From: CAYXGZ01 sp964464755 | GTDB lineage: Bacteria > Planctomycetota > MHYJ01 > JACPRB01 | Length of the DNA stretch: 64,000 bases | Reading direction: 5' to 3' | NCBI GenBank assembly: GCA_964464755.1 | Contig: CAYXGZ010000008.1 | Coordinates: 13,800-77,799, forward strand | In this document: piece after piece, positions 47,352 through 57,777 of the stretch | Layout of the letters: each line of letters starts with the position of its first letter | Numbering within the stretch: position 1 is the stretch's first letter | Translations under genes and position numbers: made by a program | The notes under the pieces: generated by a model | Database searches by the model: none | What the model was told of the DNA's origin: nothing | The model's input: only the letters and a program-made list of their open reading frames with translations

Positions 47352-48656
47352 ATGCCCCGGGAAGACCTCGCCCGCGTCGAGGGGATCGTCCGCTCCCAGG
47401 ACGAGTGGCGCTCCCGGACCATCAACCTCATCGCCAGCGAGAACGTCCTCTCCCGCCGTGCCCGCGCCCTCCTCGGCAGCGACTTCAACCACCGCTATGC
47501 CGAGGGACACCCCGGGGCCCGCTACTACGAGGGCACCCGCTACATCGACGAGATCGAGGCCGAGGCCCGCACCCGCATGGCCGCCCTCTTCGGGGCCTCC
47601 CACGCGGAAATCCGCACCATCTCCGGCACCAACGCCAACGACGTGGTCTTCGCCACCCAGATCAAGGCGGGCGACCCCGTCGTCGTGAACTCCCTCGCCG
47701 TCGGCGGCCACATCAGCCACCAGGCCATCGGCGGCATGGGGAAGTACACCCGCGCCATCTCGCAGTTCCCCCGCCTCGCCGACGGGTACCGCATCGACGT
47801 CGCCGCCTCCAAGGACCTCATCCACCAGGCGCGCCCCAAGCTGGTCGTCTTCGGCAAGAGCCTCATCCTCTTCCCGGAGCCGGTCAAGGAGCTCGCCGCG
47901 GTCGCCCGCGAGGCCGGGGCGGTCGTCCACTTCGACGGCGCCCACGTCCTGGGCCTCATCGCCGGCGGCCAGTTCCCGAACCCGCTCGAGGAGGGCGCCG
48001 ACCTCCTCACCGGCAGCACCCACAAGACCTTCCCCGGCCCGCAGCGCGGCGTGATCCTCTCCCGCCTGCCCGACGACAAGTGGAAGCCCGTCGACAAGAT
48101 GGCCTTCCCGGGCACCCTCTCGAACCACCACCTCATGACGCTGCCCGCCCTGCTGGCGACGATCCACGAGATGGAGGACTTCGGGAAGGACTACGCGGCG
48201 AAGATCGTCGCGAACGCCCGCCACTTCGCCCGCTCGCTCCAGCACCGCGGCTTCCAGGTGGAGTGCGCCGAGCTGGGCTACACCTCGACGCACCAGGTCG
48301 CCGTCAACGTCCGCGCCCATGGCGGCGGCGGCAAGGTCAGCGAGCTGCTCACGGCCAACGACATCATCGTGAACCGCAACCTCCTGCCGCACGACCCCCC
48401 GAAGCAGCTCAACAACCCCTCCGGCCTGCGCCTCGGCGTGCAGGAGATGACGCGCGTCGGCATGGCCGAGCCCGAGATGGAGGAGATCGCGCGCCTGATG
48501 AAGGAGTGCATCGTGGACGGGCGCCCGGTGAAGGACGAGGTCAACCGCTTCCGCTCGCGCTTCACCGAGGTCCGCTACAGCCACGACCAGGCCGCGGTCC
48601 CCGCCGCGCCCCGTCCCGCCTCCGGCGGCGTCGAGGTCGACCTCGCGGGCTATTGA
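47352..48656 (+). CDS. glyA: Serine hydroxymethyltransferase-family PLP enzyme
   Basis: 434 residues. Fold-type I SHMT: INLIASENVLS, RYAEGHPGARYYEGT, TISGTNANDVVF, HFDGAHVLGLIAGGQF, and the PLP Lys in GSTHKTFPGPQRGVI. The sequence differs in places from E. coli GlyA (GSDFNHRYAEG, KSLILFPEP), resembling archaeal-type or SHMT-like enzymes, so folate dependence is probable but not certain. It shares its transcript with rpmB. The end overlaps the convergent membrane-protein gene by 7 nt. Confidence 0.88.
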   Translation: MPREDLARVEGIVRSQDEWRSRTINLIASENVLSRRARALLGSDFNHRYAEGHPGARYYEGTRYIDEIEAEARTRMAALFGASHAEIRTISGTNANDVVFATQIKAGDPVVVNSLAVGGHISHQAIGGMGKYTRAISQFPRLADGYRIDVAASKDLIHQARPKLVVFGKSLILFPEPVKELAAVAREAGAVVHFDGAHVLGLIAGGQFPNPLEEGADLLTGSTHKTFPGPQRGVILSRLPDDKWKPVDKMAFPGTLSNHHLMTLPALLATIHEMEDFGKDYAAKIVANARHFARSLQHRGFQVECAELGYTSTHQVAVNVRAHGGGGKVSELLTANDIIVNRNLLPHDPPKQLNNPSGLRLGVQEMTRVGMAEPEMEEIARLMKECIVDGRPVKDEVNRFRSRFTEVRYSHDQAAVPAAPRPASGGVEVDLAGY

Positions 48657-49723
48657 GGGTCGCTCGGCGGCTCGACGCGCAGCGTCGCCGTCGTCGGCAG
48701 CCCCGCCTGGTCCTCCGGCGTCAGCGCCGTCTCCGAGCCCGAGGCGATCCGCGACATCCCGTAGTGCACGATGAGCCAGGTCCCGAACACGATCAGCACC
48801 AGGTCGGAGATCCGGTTCACGATCGCGTAGGCCGCCCCGACGTGGTCGCCGGGGCCGGCCGCCCCCATGAGGCCCGTCATCGCGACCTCCGAGAGCCCCA
48901 GCCCGCCGGGGATCGGCGTGAACCCGTTGACGAGGTTCGTCACGAGGAAGACCAGCGAGACCTTGTCGAGCGGGAGCTCCTGGTGGATCGCGCGGAAGAA
49001 GATGACGGGGCGCAGGAACACCGACACCATCGAGACCAGGGTGATCCCCTGCGTCAGCAGGAAGGTCCCGACGCGCTTCGTGAAGGCCGCGTGGATCAGG
49101 TCCTCCATCTCGATCGCGAAGCGCCGGATGCGGGCCATGCGACGGCGGAAGGGGCGGAAGCGCGACAGGAACTCGATCGCCTTCACCGTCGGCCGGAACC
49201 GGCCCGCGAAGGCCGCCAGGGTCCCGACGAGGCAGAGGAGGAGGAAGCCCATCGAGACGACGAGCAGGATCTGGTGCTCGCGCGTCTGCTTGGTGATCAC
49301 GAGGGCCGTCGCGAGGATCATGCCGAGCACCAGGCCGCCGAACTCCTGGAACTTCGAGACGATGATCGTGGCCAGGACGCGGCGCTTCGTGACGCCGCAG
49401 ACGCGCGCGATGTAGACGGTCCGCAGGGGCTCGCTGCCCAGGTACATCGACGGCGTGATGAAGTTGAGCGGGAAACCCATGAAGTTCGCCCGGAGGGTCT
49501 GGCCCAGGGTGGCCGGGATCCCCTCGGCCCGCATGAGCAGCCACCAGGAGACGCCGGGGGCGACGAGGACCAGCGCCGCGTTGACCACGAAGAGGGCCAG
49601 CATGAGCCAGCCCACCTGGCCGATCACCCGCGCGAGGTCGCCCACGCCGACGATGAAGGGGATCGAGCAGAACCCGGCCGCCCCGACGAGGATGGAACCG
49701 ACGTAGAGGAGGCGTTTCCACAT
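48650..49723 (-). CDS. Lysylphosphatidylglycerol synthase-type flippase-like membrane protein (UPF0104)
   Basis: 357 residues, about eight TM helices. Family marks of LPG_synthase_TM/UPF0104: FMGFPLNFITPSMYLGSEPLR, VSKFQEFGGLVLG, TNLVNGFTPIPGGLGLSEVAM. In MprF this domain flips aminoacylated lipids; stand-alone members are unassigned. Convergent overlap with glyA. The start lies 118 nt from purH with an SD-less context. Confidence 0.88.
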   Translation of the reverse strand: MWKRLLYVGSILVGAAGFCSIPFIVGVGDLARVIGQVGWLMLALFVVNAALVLVAPGVSWWLLMRAEGIPATLGQTLRANFMGFPLNFITPSMYLGSEPLRTVYIARVCGVTKRRVLATIIVSKFQEFGGLVLGMILATALVITKQTREHQILLVVSMGFLLLCLVGTLAAFAGRFRPTVKAIEFLSRFRPFRRRMARIRRFAIEMEDLIHAAFTKRVGTFLLTQGITLVSMVSVFLRPVIFFRAIHQELPLDKVSLVFLVTNLVNGFTPIPGGLGLSEVAMTGLMGAAGPGDHVGAAYAIVNRISDLVLIVFGTWLIVHYGMSRIASGSETALTPEDQAGLPTTATLRVEPPSDPQ

Positions 49724-49783
49724 GGCGGCGACGGGGCACTCTAGGCCAAGCGCCGGGACGAGTCAAAGCGAATCGGCCCCAAG

Positions 49784-49813
49784 TTGACCCTGTCCGAACG
49801 GGACTCCTATAAT
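49784..49813 (+). promoter_or_regulatory. purH promoter (TTGACC, 18 nt, TATAAT)
   Basis: -35 TTGACC (49784-49789) and perfect -10 TATAAT (49808-49813), spacer 18 nt. Leader of about 22 nt with CCGGAG 5-6 nt before the ATG. Probably drives the purH-bshA-DUF1015-aminotransferase-dgt run. Confidence 0.65.
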
Positions 49814-49841
49814 GCGCCCGCCTCGCACCCCCGGAGCGCCC

Positions 49842-51386
49842 ATGAAGGTCCGCCTCGCCCTCCTCAGCGTCCACGACAAGACGGGGATCGTCGAGTTCGC
49901 CCGCTTCCTCCAGAAATCCGACGTCGAGATCCTCTCCACCGGCGGCACCGCCAAGGCCCTCCGGGACGCCGGCGTCCCCGTCACCGACGTCTCCGCCCAC
50001 ACCGGCCACCCCGAGATCATGGACGGCCGGGTCAAGACGCTGCACCCGCGCATCCACGGCGGCATCCTCGGCGTGCGCACCGACTCCAAGCACGTCGACG
50101 AGGCCAAGGCGAACGGGATCCGCTTCATCGACCTCGTCTGCGTGAACCTCTACCCCTTCGAGTCCGTCGTCCGCCGGGCCGACGTGACCTTCGAGGAGGG
50201 GATCGAGAACATCGACATCGGCGGCCCCGCGATGGTCCGCTCCGCCGCGAAGAACCATCGCCACGTCGCCGTCCTCACCGACCCCGCCGACTACCCGCGC
50301 GTCGTCGAGGAGATGCGCCGGCGCGACGGCCAGGTCGGCGAGATGCTGCGGCGCGAGTTCGCCGTGAAGGCCTTCGCCCACACCTCGCGCTACGACGCGG
50401 CGATCACCTCGTGGCTCGGCGGCGGCGAGAACTTCCCGGACCTGCTCAACCTCCAGTTCGAGAAGATCGAGGAGCTCCGCTACGGGGAGAACCCGCACCA
50501 GAAGGGGGCGTACTACCGCTCGCCCTCGCGGACCGGCCCCTCGGTCGCCCACGCGAAGTTCCTCGGCGGCAAGGAACTCTCCTACAACAACATCCTCGAC
50601 CTCGACGCGGCCTTCGAGCTCGCGAAGGACTTCACGCACCCGGCCGCGGCGATCATCAAGCACGGCAACCCCTGCGGCTGCGCCCTGGGCGCCTCGCTCC
50701 CCGAGGCCTTCCCCCGCGCCCTGGCGGGGGACCCCGTCTCCGCCTTCGGCGGCCTCCTCGCCGTCAACGTGCCGCTCGACGCGGCCACCGCGGAGCTCGT
50801 CGCGGCGAAGGAGAACTTCTTCGAGGCGGTCATCGCGCCGTCGTTCGACGAGGCCGCGCTGAAGATCCTCCGCGAGAAGCCGAAGTGGGGGAAGAACGTC
50901 CGCCTCCTCGAGGCGGGCGCCCAGCCCTCGACCGGCGTCTCGATGGTCCTGCGCGGGATCCGGGACGGCCTCCTCGTCCAGACGCCCGACGTGGAGCTCT
51001 TCGCGAAGTGGGACCTCGCGGCCGGGCCGCCGGCCGACGCGCGCCGCGACGACCTGGTCTTTGCCTGGACCGTCGGCAAGCACGTGAAGTCGAACGCGAT
51101 CGTCCTCGCGAAGGACGGCGCCGTGGTCGGCGTCGGCGCGGGCCAGATGAGCCGCCTCGACTCGGCCCACCTCGCGGTCCGCAAGGCGGGGGACCGGGCG
51201 AAGGGCTCGGTGGCCGCCTCCGACGCCTTCTTCCCGTTCCCCGACGCCCTGGAGATCCTCGCCGACGCGGGCGTCGCGGCCGTCGCCCACCCGGGCGGGT
51301 CGATCCGCGACAAGGAGGTCGCCGAGGCGGCCGCCCGCCGGGGGATCTCGCTGCTGATCACCGGGACGCGGCACTTCCGCCATTAG
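49842..51386 (+). CDS. purH: Bifunctional AICAR transformylase/IMP cyclohydrolase
   Basis: 514 residues. IMP cyclohydrolase domain first (LLSVHDKTGIVEFARFL, LSTGGTAKALRDAG, HPEIMDGRVKTLHPRIHGGI), then AICAR transformylase (RYGENPHQKGAYY, KHGNPCGCALG, SDAFFPFPDALE, AHPGGSIRDKEV, TGTRHFRH). It completes IMP synthesis. ATG at 49842 chosen for the ribosome-binding site and because an ATG at 49812 lies within the -10 box. Confidence 0.97.
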   Translation: MKVRLALLSVHDKTGIVEFARFLQKSDVEILSTGGTAKALRDAGVPVTDVSAHTGHPEIMDGRVKTLHPRIHGGILGVRTDSKHVDEAKANGIRFIDLVCVNLYPFESVVRRADVTFEEGIENIDIGGPAMVRSAAKNHRHVAVLTDPADYPRVVEEMRRRDGQVGEMLRREFAVKAFAHTSRYDAAITSWLGGGENFPDLLNLQFEKIEELRYGENPHQKGAYYRSPSRTGPSVAHAKFLGGKELSYNNILDLDAAFELAKDFTHPAAAIIKHGNPCGCALGASLPEAFPRALAGDPVSAFGGLLAVNVPLDAATAELVAAKENFFEAVIAPSFDEAALKILREKPKWGKNVRLLEAGAQPSTGVSMVLRGIRDGLLVQTPDVELFAKWDLAAGPPADARRDDLVFAWTVGKHVKSNAIVLAKDGAVVGVGAGQMSRLDSAHLAVRKAGDRAKGSVAASDAFFPFPDALEILADAGVAAVAHPGGSIRDKEVAEAAARRGISLLITGTRHFRH

Positions 51387-51388
51387 CG

Positions 51389-52514
51389 ATGAACATCGGC
51401 ATCCTCTGCTATCCGTCGAGCGGGGGCAGCGGCGTCGTCGCCACCGAGATGGGCGCCGCCCTGGCCCGCCGCGGGCACGAGGTCCACGTCGTCAGCTACC
51501 GCGCGCCCTTCCGCCACCGGCCCTCCGAGCACCGCTTCCACTTCCACGCCGTCGAGATGCCGTCCTACCCGCTCTTCGAGTACCCCTCGTACGGCATGGC
51601 GGCCGCCTGCACGCTCGCCGGCATCGTCGAGCGACACGACCTCGACCTCCTCCACGTCCACTACGCCTACCCGCACGCGGCCAGCGCCCACCTCGCCCGC
51701 GAGATGACGCGCCGGCCCGGGCTCCGCGTCGTGACCACCCTCCACGGCACCGACATCACGCTCGTGCGGCAGGACGAGTCCTTCGCCAGCCTCACCCGCT
51801 TCGGCATCGAGCGCAGCGACGCCGTCACCGCCGTCAGCGCCTTCCTCAAGTCGTCGACCGAGGCCTGGCTCGGCTGCGGCCGCCGCATCGAGGTCATCCC
51901 GAACTTCGTGGACCCCGAGCGCTTCCGGCCCCGGGCCCGCCGGACCCCGGCGGCCCCCGTCGTGGTCCACGTCAGCAACTTCCGGCCCGTGAAGCGCTCG
52001 CTCGACGCCGTCCGCGCCTTCAAGCTGCTGCGGAAGCGCCGGCCCGCGCGGCTCCTGCTCGTCGGCCTCGGCCCCGAGCACGAGGAGGCCCGGCACCTCG
52101 CCTCCCGCCTCGGCCTGGAGGACGACGTCGTCTTCCGCGGCGAGGTCCCCGACATCGAGCGCGTGCTCTCCGCCTCCGACCTCCTGCTCTCCACGAGCGA
52201 GTTCGAGGGCTTCGGCCTCGCGCCGCTCGAGGCGATGTCCTGCGGCCTGCCGGTCGTCGCGACGCTGGCCGGCGGCATCTCCGAGGTCGTGGTGGACGGG
52301 ACGACCGGCCGCCTCGTGCCGGTGGGCGACGTCGACGCGCTCGCCGCGGCCATGGACGAGGTCCTCGGGGACCGGGCCCTCGCCGCGCGCTACGGCGCCG
52401 CGGGCCGCGCCCGCGCGGAGGCCGAGTACAACCCCGCGAAAATCCTCGCCCGCTACGAGGCGCTCTACGAACGACTCCTCACCAACGCGGCGCCCGCCGC
52501 CGGAGACTCGCACC

Positions 52515-52522
<8 letters not shown>
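51389..52522 (+). CDS. bshA: N-acetyl-alpha-D-glucosaminyl L-malate synthase
   Basis: 377 residues, GT4 glycosyltransferase. The start NIGILCYPSSGGSGVVATEMG is diagnostic of BshA, first enzyme of bacillithiol synthesis (UDP-GlcNAc plus malate). HVHYAYPHAASA, VTTLHGTDITLV, VIPNFVDPERF and FEGFGLAPLEAMSCG are further family marks. bshB and bshC are not in the window. It suggests the organism uses bacillithiol rather than glutathione, which is relevant for the glutathionylspermidine-synthase-like gene near 5-6 kb. Starts 2 nt after purH. Confidence 0.93.
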
Positions 52523-53849
<1,327 letters not shown>

Positions 53850-53859
53850 AAAGGAAGCC

Positions 53860-54939
53860 ATGGGACGCCTGAAACTCTTCATCCCCGGCCCGGTCGAGGT
53901 CCACCCCGAGATCCTCCAGGCCTGCGCGATGCCGATGATCGGCCACCGCGCCAAGGAGTACGAGGTCCTCCACGCCGCCGCGCGCGACAAGCTCAAGCGC
54001 ATGCTCGGCGTCGGCGCGGGCCGCGTCTTCCTCTTCACCTCCTCCGCCACCGGGGCGATGGAGGGCGCCGTCCGAAACCTCTCGACGAAGCGCATCCTCT
54101 CCTGCAGCTGCGGCGCGTTCTCGGAGCGCTGGGCCGAGATCGCGAAGGAGAACGGCAAGGAGAACGACGTCTACGCCGCCGAGTGGGGCCACCCCAACCG
54201 GCCCGAGGAGATCGACAAGCGCCTCGCGACGGGGAAGTACGACTGCCTCACCCTCGTCCACAACGAGACGAGCACCGGCCTGATGAACCCGCTGGCCGAG
54301 ATCGCCGAGGTGATGCGCAAGTACCCGGACGTGTCCTTCTGCGTGGACGCCGTGAGCTCCATGGCCGCCGTCGAGATCAACGTCGAGAAGCTCGGCATCG
54401 ACATGCTCCTCGCCGGGGTCCAGAAGGCCTTCGGCCTCCCGCCCGGCCTCACGGTCGTCGCGGCCAGCCCGAGGGCGCTCAAGAAGGCGGCCGGCGTGCC
54501 CGCCCGCGGACACTACTTCGACCTCGTGCAGTTCCAGAAGTACGACGACAAGGCCCAGACCCCCGAGACGCCGGCGATCTCGCTCGTCAACGCCCTCAAC
54601 GTCCAGATGGACCGCTTCGAGAAGGCGGGCTACGACCGCGTCTACGCCCGGACCCTCGAGATGGCCCGCACCGTCCGCGCCTGGGCCTCGAAGCACTTCG
54701 CGATCTTCCCCGAGAAGGGCTACGAGTCCGTCACCCTCACCGCCGTCCGCAACACGCGGAAGATCGACGTGGCGAAGCTCAACGCGGAGCTCGCGAAGCG
54801 CGGCGTGACGATCTCCGAGGGCTACGGCAAGATCAAGGCCGAGTCCTTCCGCATCGCCCACATGGCGGACCTGACCCTGCAGGACATCCTCGGCCTGCTG
54901 GGGATGATCGACGAGATCCTCCCGGGGCTGTCGAAATGA
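53860..54939 (+). CDS. Class V aminotransferase (alanine-glyoxylate / serine-pyruvate / phosphoserine type)
   Basis: 359 residues, fold-type I PLP enzyme. FIPGPVEVHPEIL, FTSSATGAMEGAVRNL, VHNETSTGLMNPL, VDAVSSMAAVEI and PLP Lys in LAGVQKAFGLPPGL are typical of the SerC-like/AGT branch; the variants SSATGAMEG resemble soluble-hydrogenase small-subunit/serine-glyoxylate aminotransferases. Likely substrates are serine/phosphoserine or alanine with glyoxylate or pyruvate. AGGAAG precedes the ATG. Its stop overlaps the dgt start by 4 nt. Confidence 0.88.
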   Translation: MGRLKLFIPGPVEVHPEILQACAMPMIGHRAKEYEVLHAAARDKLKRMLGVGAGRVFLFTSSATGAMEGAVRNLSTKRILSCSCGAFSERWAEIAKENGKENDVYAAEWGHPNRPEEIDKRLATGKYDCLTLVHNETSTGLMNPLAEIAEVMRKYPDVSFCVDAVSSMAAVEINVEKLGIDMLLAGVQKAFGLPPGLTVVAASPRALKKAAGVPARGHYFDLVQFQKYDDKAQTPETPAISLVNALNVQMDRFEKAGYDRVYARTLEMARTVRAWASKHFAIFPEKGYESVTLTAVRNTRKIDVAKLNAELAKRGVTISEGYGKIKAESFRIAHMADLTLQDILGLLGMIDEILPGLSK

Positions 54940-56211
54940 TCACGCGCCAGGCGATCGAGGAGCGGGAGGAGCGCACGCTCGCGGCCTACGCCGCGAAGGC
55001 CGGGCGCGCCCGGGGCCGCCGGCACCCGGAGCCCGAGCACCCGTACCGCAGCGCCTTCCAGCGCGACCGGGACCGCGTCGTCCACTCGACCGCCTTCCGC
55101 CGCCTCGAGTACAAGACCCAGGTCTTCGTCAACCACGAGGGCGACTACTACCGCACGCGCCTGACGCACAGCATGGAGTGCGCGCAGATCGCCCGCACGG
55201 TCGCCCGCGCCATGGGCCTCAACGAGGACCTCTGCGAGGCCCTCGCGCTGGCCCACGACCTGGGCCACCCGCCCTTCGGCCACGCGGGCCAGGACGCCCT
55301 CCACGAGTGCATGAAGGACCACGGCGGCTTCGAGCACAACCGCCNNNNNNNNNNTATACGGCCTGCTCGATTTCAATGTCTCCAATCGCGATGACGCGAC
55401 CGGGACCTGGTTGAAGTTCCGCGGGCGCAATCTCGGCCTCGAGTCCCGGGAATTGCGTTTCGAGCACAACCGCCAGGGCCTCCGCGTCGTGGACCTCCTC
55501 GAGCGCCGCTACGCCGCGTTCCCCGGCCTCAACCTCACCTGGGACACGCGGGAGTCGATGCGCAAGCACTCGTACCGCGTCGGCGAGCCGATGGAGGCCG
55601 AGTTCGAGCCCGCCCTGGGCCCTCTGCTCGAGGCCTCGCTCGTCGACATCAGCGACTCGGTCGCCTACGACGCGCACGACCTGGACGACGGGCTGAAGTC
55701 CGGCATCCTCCGCGAGGACCAGGTCGCCAAGCTCGAGATCTGGCGGATGGCCGCCGAGCGCGCGCCGAAGGAGGCCGACCCCGAGCTGCGGCTGCGGGCC
55801 GCCGTCCGTACCATCCTCGACCTCGAGGTGACCGACCTCGTGGCGACCGGCGAGTCGCGGATCGCCGCCCTCGGGATCCGCACCGTCGAGGACGTGCGCC
55901 GCGCGAAGGAGGAGCCGCTCGCGTTCTCGCCCGCGCTCTCCGCGGCGAAGCGGGAGCTGGAGCGCTTCCTCCGCGCCGAGTTCTACCGGCACCACCGCGT
56001 CGTCACGATGAGCGAGAAATCCAAGCGCTTCGTCCGCCAGCTCTTCGACGCGTACGTCTCGAACGCGGACCAGCTGCCGCCGCAGTTCCGGGCCCGGGCC
56101 GCCGAGGAGGGCCTGCACCGCGCCGTCGCGGACTACATCGCCGGGATGACCGACCGCTACGCCCAGGACGAGGTCCGCCGGCTCTACCACCCCTTCGAGA
56201 ACATCCTCTAG
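54936..56211 (+). CDS. dgt: Deoxyguanosinetriphosphate triphosphohydrolase-like protein, interrupted by an assembly artefact
   Basis: HD-domain dNTPase. Before the gap: HPYRSAFQRDRDRVVHSTAFRRL, RLTHSMECAQIAR (metal His) and ALAHDLGHPPFGHAG (HD). After it: VDISDSVAYDAHDLDDGL (metal Asp). The gene is cut at 55345 by 10 N, after FEHNR; 104 nt of foreign sequence follow, then FEHNRQGLRVVDLLERRY resumes. Joining the two copies of the shared 16 nt, which removes 55345-55474 (130 nt), restores one frame of 381 residues, the normal length of a type-2 dGTPase. The gene is thus intact in the cell in my view, and the break is technical. ATG in an ATGA overlap with the aminotransferase. Confidence 0.85.
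55345..55354. other. Assembly gap (10 N)
   Basis: Ten undetermined bases, a common placeholder for an unknown distance between contigs. Confidence 0.99.
55355..55458 (+). other. Foreign 104-nt fragment, resembling an MtrB/PioB-type outer-membrane protein
   Basis: Lower GC than its surroundings and unrelated to dGTPases. Read in the frame of the downstream dgt part it gives DDATGTWLKFRG and RNLGLESRELRFEHNRQ, which fits the DDAT...GxNLGLDSR...Y/FxxQG pattern of the N-terminal repeats of MtrB/PioB decaheme-associated porins. The shared FEHNRQ codons would let an assembler jump between the two genes. It should not be annotated as part of dgt. Confidence 0.6.
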
Positions 56212-56215
56212 GCGG

Positions 56216-56221
56216 TATACT
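56216..56221 (+). promoter_or_regulatory. -10 box (TATACT) of PIN-TRAM gene
   Basis: TATACT ends 6 nt before the ATG at 56228, with a weak -35 TTCGAG 16 nt upstream in the dgt end. No Shine-Dalgarno site: a leaderless transcript is predicted. Confidence 0.55.
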
Positions 56222-56227
56222 GGCCGC

Positions 56228-57250
56228 ATGCTCCACGTCGCCCGCGGCCTCTTCATCGCCGTCTGCGCCCTCCTGGGCTGGAACATCGGCGCCGAGGTCT
56301 ACGAGGCGGCCTGGTGGCAGGGCATGGCCGTCGGCGCGACCATCGGCGCCTGCTGCGTCGTCCTCGAGCTCTCCTTCGCCCGCCGCTTCATCGGGGTCAT
56401 CTCGGTCCTGATGTTCGGCATCGTGGTCGGCTTCATCGCCAGCCACATGGTCCTCACGGCGCTCGACCTCATCCCGGGCCTCCGGCCCGACGCCAAGACG
56501 CTCGTCTACCGCGACTTCGGCGTCACCTTCGTCCTCAGCTTCGTCTGCGTCCTCGCCATCCTCCACGCGAAGGACGACTTCAAGTTCGTGATCCCCTTCG
56601 TCGAGCTCAAGCGCGAGGGCCCCGGCGGCCGCCCGCTGCTCCTCGACACGAGCGTCGTCATCGACGGGCGCATCGCGGACCTCGTGGCCGCCCGCGCCTT
56701 CGACGGCCGCATCCTCGTCCCGCGCTTCGTCCTCGACGAGCTCCACCAGGTCGCGGACTCCGCCGACAAGGGGAAGCGGGCCCGCGGCCGCCGCGGACTG
56801 GACGTCCTCGCCCGCCTGCGGGAGGGCGGCGACCGGCGCGTCACCGTGGAGGACGCCACGCTGCCGGAGATCGACGGCGTCGACGCCAAGCTCGTGAAGC
56901 TCGCGAAGCTGCTCGACGCGCGGCTCGTCACGCTCGACGCGAACCTCAACAAGATCGCCCAGGTCCAGGGCGTCGACGTGGTCAACCTCAACGACCTCGC
57001 CGCCGCGCTGCGCCCGCCGCTGCTTCAGGGCGACCGGGTCACCCTCCGCGTCCTCAAGGCGGGGGAGGGCGCCGGCCAGGGCGTCGGCTACCTCGCCGAC
57101 GGCACGATGGTCGTCGCGGAGGACTGCGCCGCGCGCATCGGGCAGGACGTGGACCTCGTCGTCACGAACCTCCTGCAGACCAGCGCGGGCCGGATGGTCT
57201 TCGGCCGCCCCGCGCCCCGCGAGGAGGCGCCGAGCCCGGCCGCCCGGTAG
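56228..57250 (+). CDS. Membrane-bound PIN-TRAM domain protein (YacL-like)
   Basis: 340 residues. Four N-terminal TM helices (about 1-120), then a PIN nuclease domain (LLLDTSVVIDGRIADL, RRGLDVLARL, DAKLVKLAKLLDARLVTLDANLNKIAQ, acidic residues in place) and a C-terminal TRAM RNA-binding domain (GDRVTLRVLKAGEGAGQGVGY). This is the YacL/UPF family conserved in Gram-positives, cyanobacteria and planctomycetes; it is a presumed ribonuclease at the membrane. No antitoxin partner beside it, so it is not a VapC toxin. Confidence 0.92.
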   Translation: MLHVARGLFIAVCALLGWNIGAEVYEAAWWQGMAVGATIGACCVVLELSFARRFIGVISVLMFGIVVGFIASHMVLTALDLIPGLRPDAKTLVYRDFGVTFVLSFVCVLAILHAKDDFKFVIPFVELKREGPGGRPLLLDTSVVIDGRIADLVAARAFDGRILVPRFVLDELHQVADSADKGKRARGRRGLDVLARLREGGDRRVTVEDATLPEIDGVDAKLVKLAKLLDARLVTLDANLNKIAQVQGVDVVNLNDLAAALRPPLLQGDRVTLRVLKAGEGAGQGVGYLADGTMVVAEDCAARIGQDVDLVVTNLLQTSAGRMVFGRPAPREEAPSPAAR

Positions 57251-57353
57251 TTTCTTCCCGCCCCCGTCGGAAGTTCCTTCCCGTTCCCGCCCCTCCGCCC
57301 GCCCGCTCCCCAGCGCGGATCCGTTGGCACGGCCTTTGCGTTTCCGCCCGGCG

Positions 57354-57482
57354 ATGGACGCCCAACTCGCCGAGCTCCTCGCCGCCTACGCGGAGTCGGA
57401 GGAGCTCGAGGTCGCCTCGAGCGAGCTCGCCCGGCCCCGCGCGCTGGGCTGGTTCTCGTTCCTGGTGGGCGTCCTCCTGTGA
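57354..57482 (+). CDS. Small ORF 1 of an overlapping trio
   Basis: 42 residues (MDAQLAELLAAYAESEELEV start, ending FSFLVGVLL), amphipathic then hydrophobic. Nearly every third codon position is G or C, as in real genes here. No Shine-Dalgarno site. Its stop overlaps the GTG of ORF 2 as GTGA, the same coupling used by established operons in this window. The stretch 57251-57353 before it shows no gene. Confidence 0.45.
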   Translation: MDAQLAELLAAYAESEELEVASSELARPRALGWFSFLVGVLL

Positions 57483-57607
57483 ACGGGCCGGACGCGCGGT
57501 GGATCTTCGAGCCGGAAGCGCGGGTGCTGGAGGCCGAGGAGCGCCTGCTCCGGGCCCTGGAGCGCCTGAGAAGCGAGAGCGAAACATGGTTCGCCTGGTC
57601 CAGATAG
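57479..57607 (+). CDS. Small ORF 2 of an overlapping trio
   Basis: 42 residues, GTG start in a GTGA overlap. Composition EAEERLLRALERLRSESE predicts one charged amphipathic helix. GC third positions hold until the last few codons, where ORF 3 begins in another frame. Unknown function. Confidence 0.4.
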   Translation: MNGPDARWIFEPEARVLEAEERLLRALERLRSESETWFAWSR

Positions 57608-57705
57608 CCTTCCTGACCGCGCTGATGATCCTCGCGGCCGCCGACCCGGCGGACCTGCATGCGGACCGCCCGGCGTCCACCGTCGTCGCGGCCCCGCTCC
57701 GCTGA
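57586..57705 (+). CDS. Small ORF 3 of an overlapping trio
   Basis: 39 residues: hydrophobic N-terminus (VRLVQIAFLTALMILAAA) then DPADLHADRP and a short polar end. It could be a small membrane or exported peptide. It overlaps ORF 2 by 22 nt in a different frame. GC third-position bias is strong. Unknown function. Confidence 0.4.
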   Translation: MVRLVQIAFLTALMILAAADPADLHADRPASTVVAAPLR

Positions 57706-57777
57706 TTCCGCTCAAGCCCGACCGATCCCCCGCCGATCTTCCTTGGGCCGGACCATCCATCGCCGATCCCCCGGGAA

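Larger units (their letters stand above)
55329..55474. repeat. 16-nt direct repeat flanking the assembly gap in dgt
   Basis: TTCGAGCACAACCGCC occurs at 55329-55344 and again at 55459-55474, both in frame as FEHNR. It looks like the overlap at which two contigs should have been merged. Confidence 0.85.

Noticed and set aside
55411..56211. A separate 266-residue protein beginning at an ATG right of the gap
   Set aside because: Its first 16 residues come from the foreign fragment; the rest is the C-terminal part of dgt.
56228..57250. VapC-type toxin
   Set aside because: The PIN domain is joined to four TM helices and a TRAM domain and has no antitoxin gene beside it.
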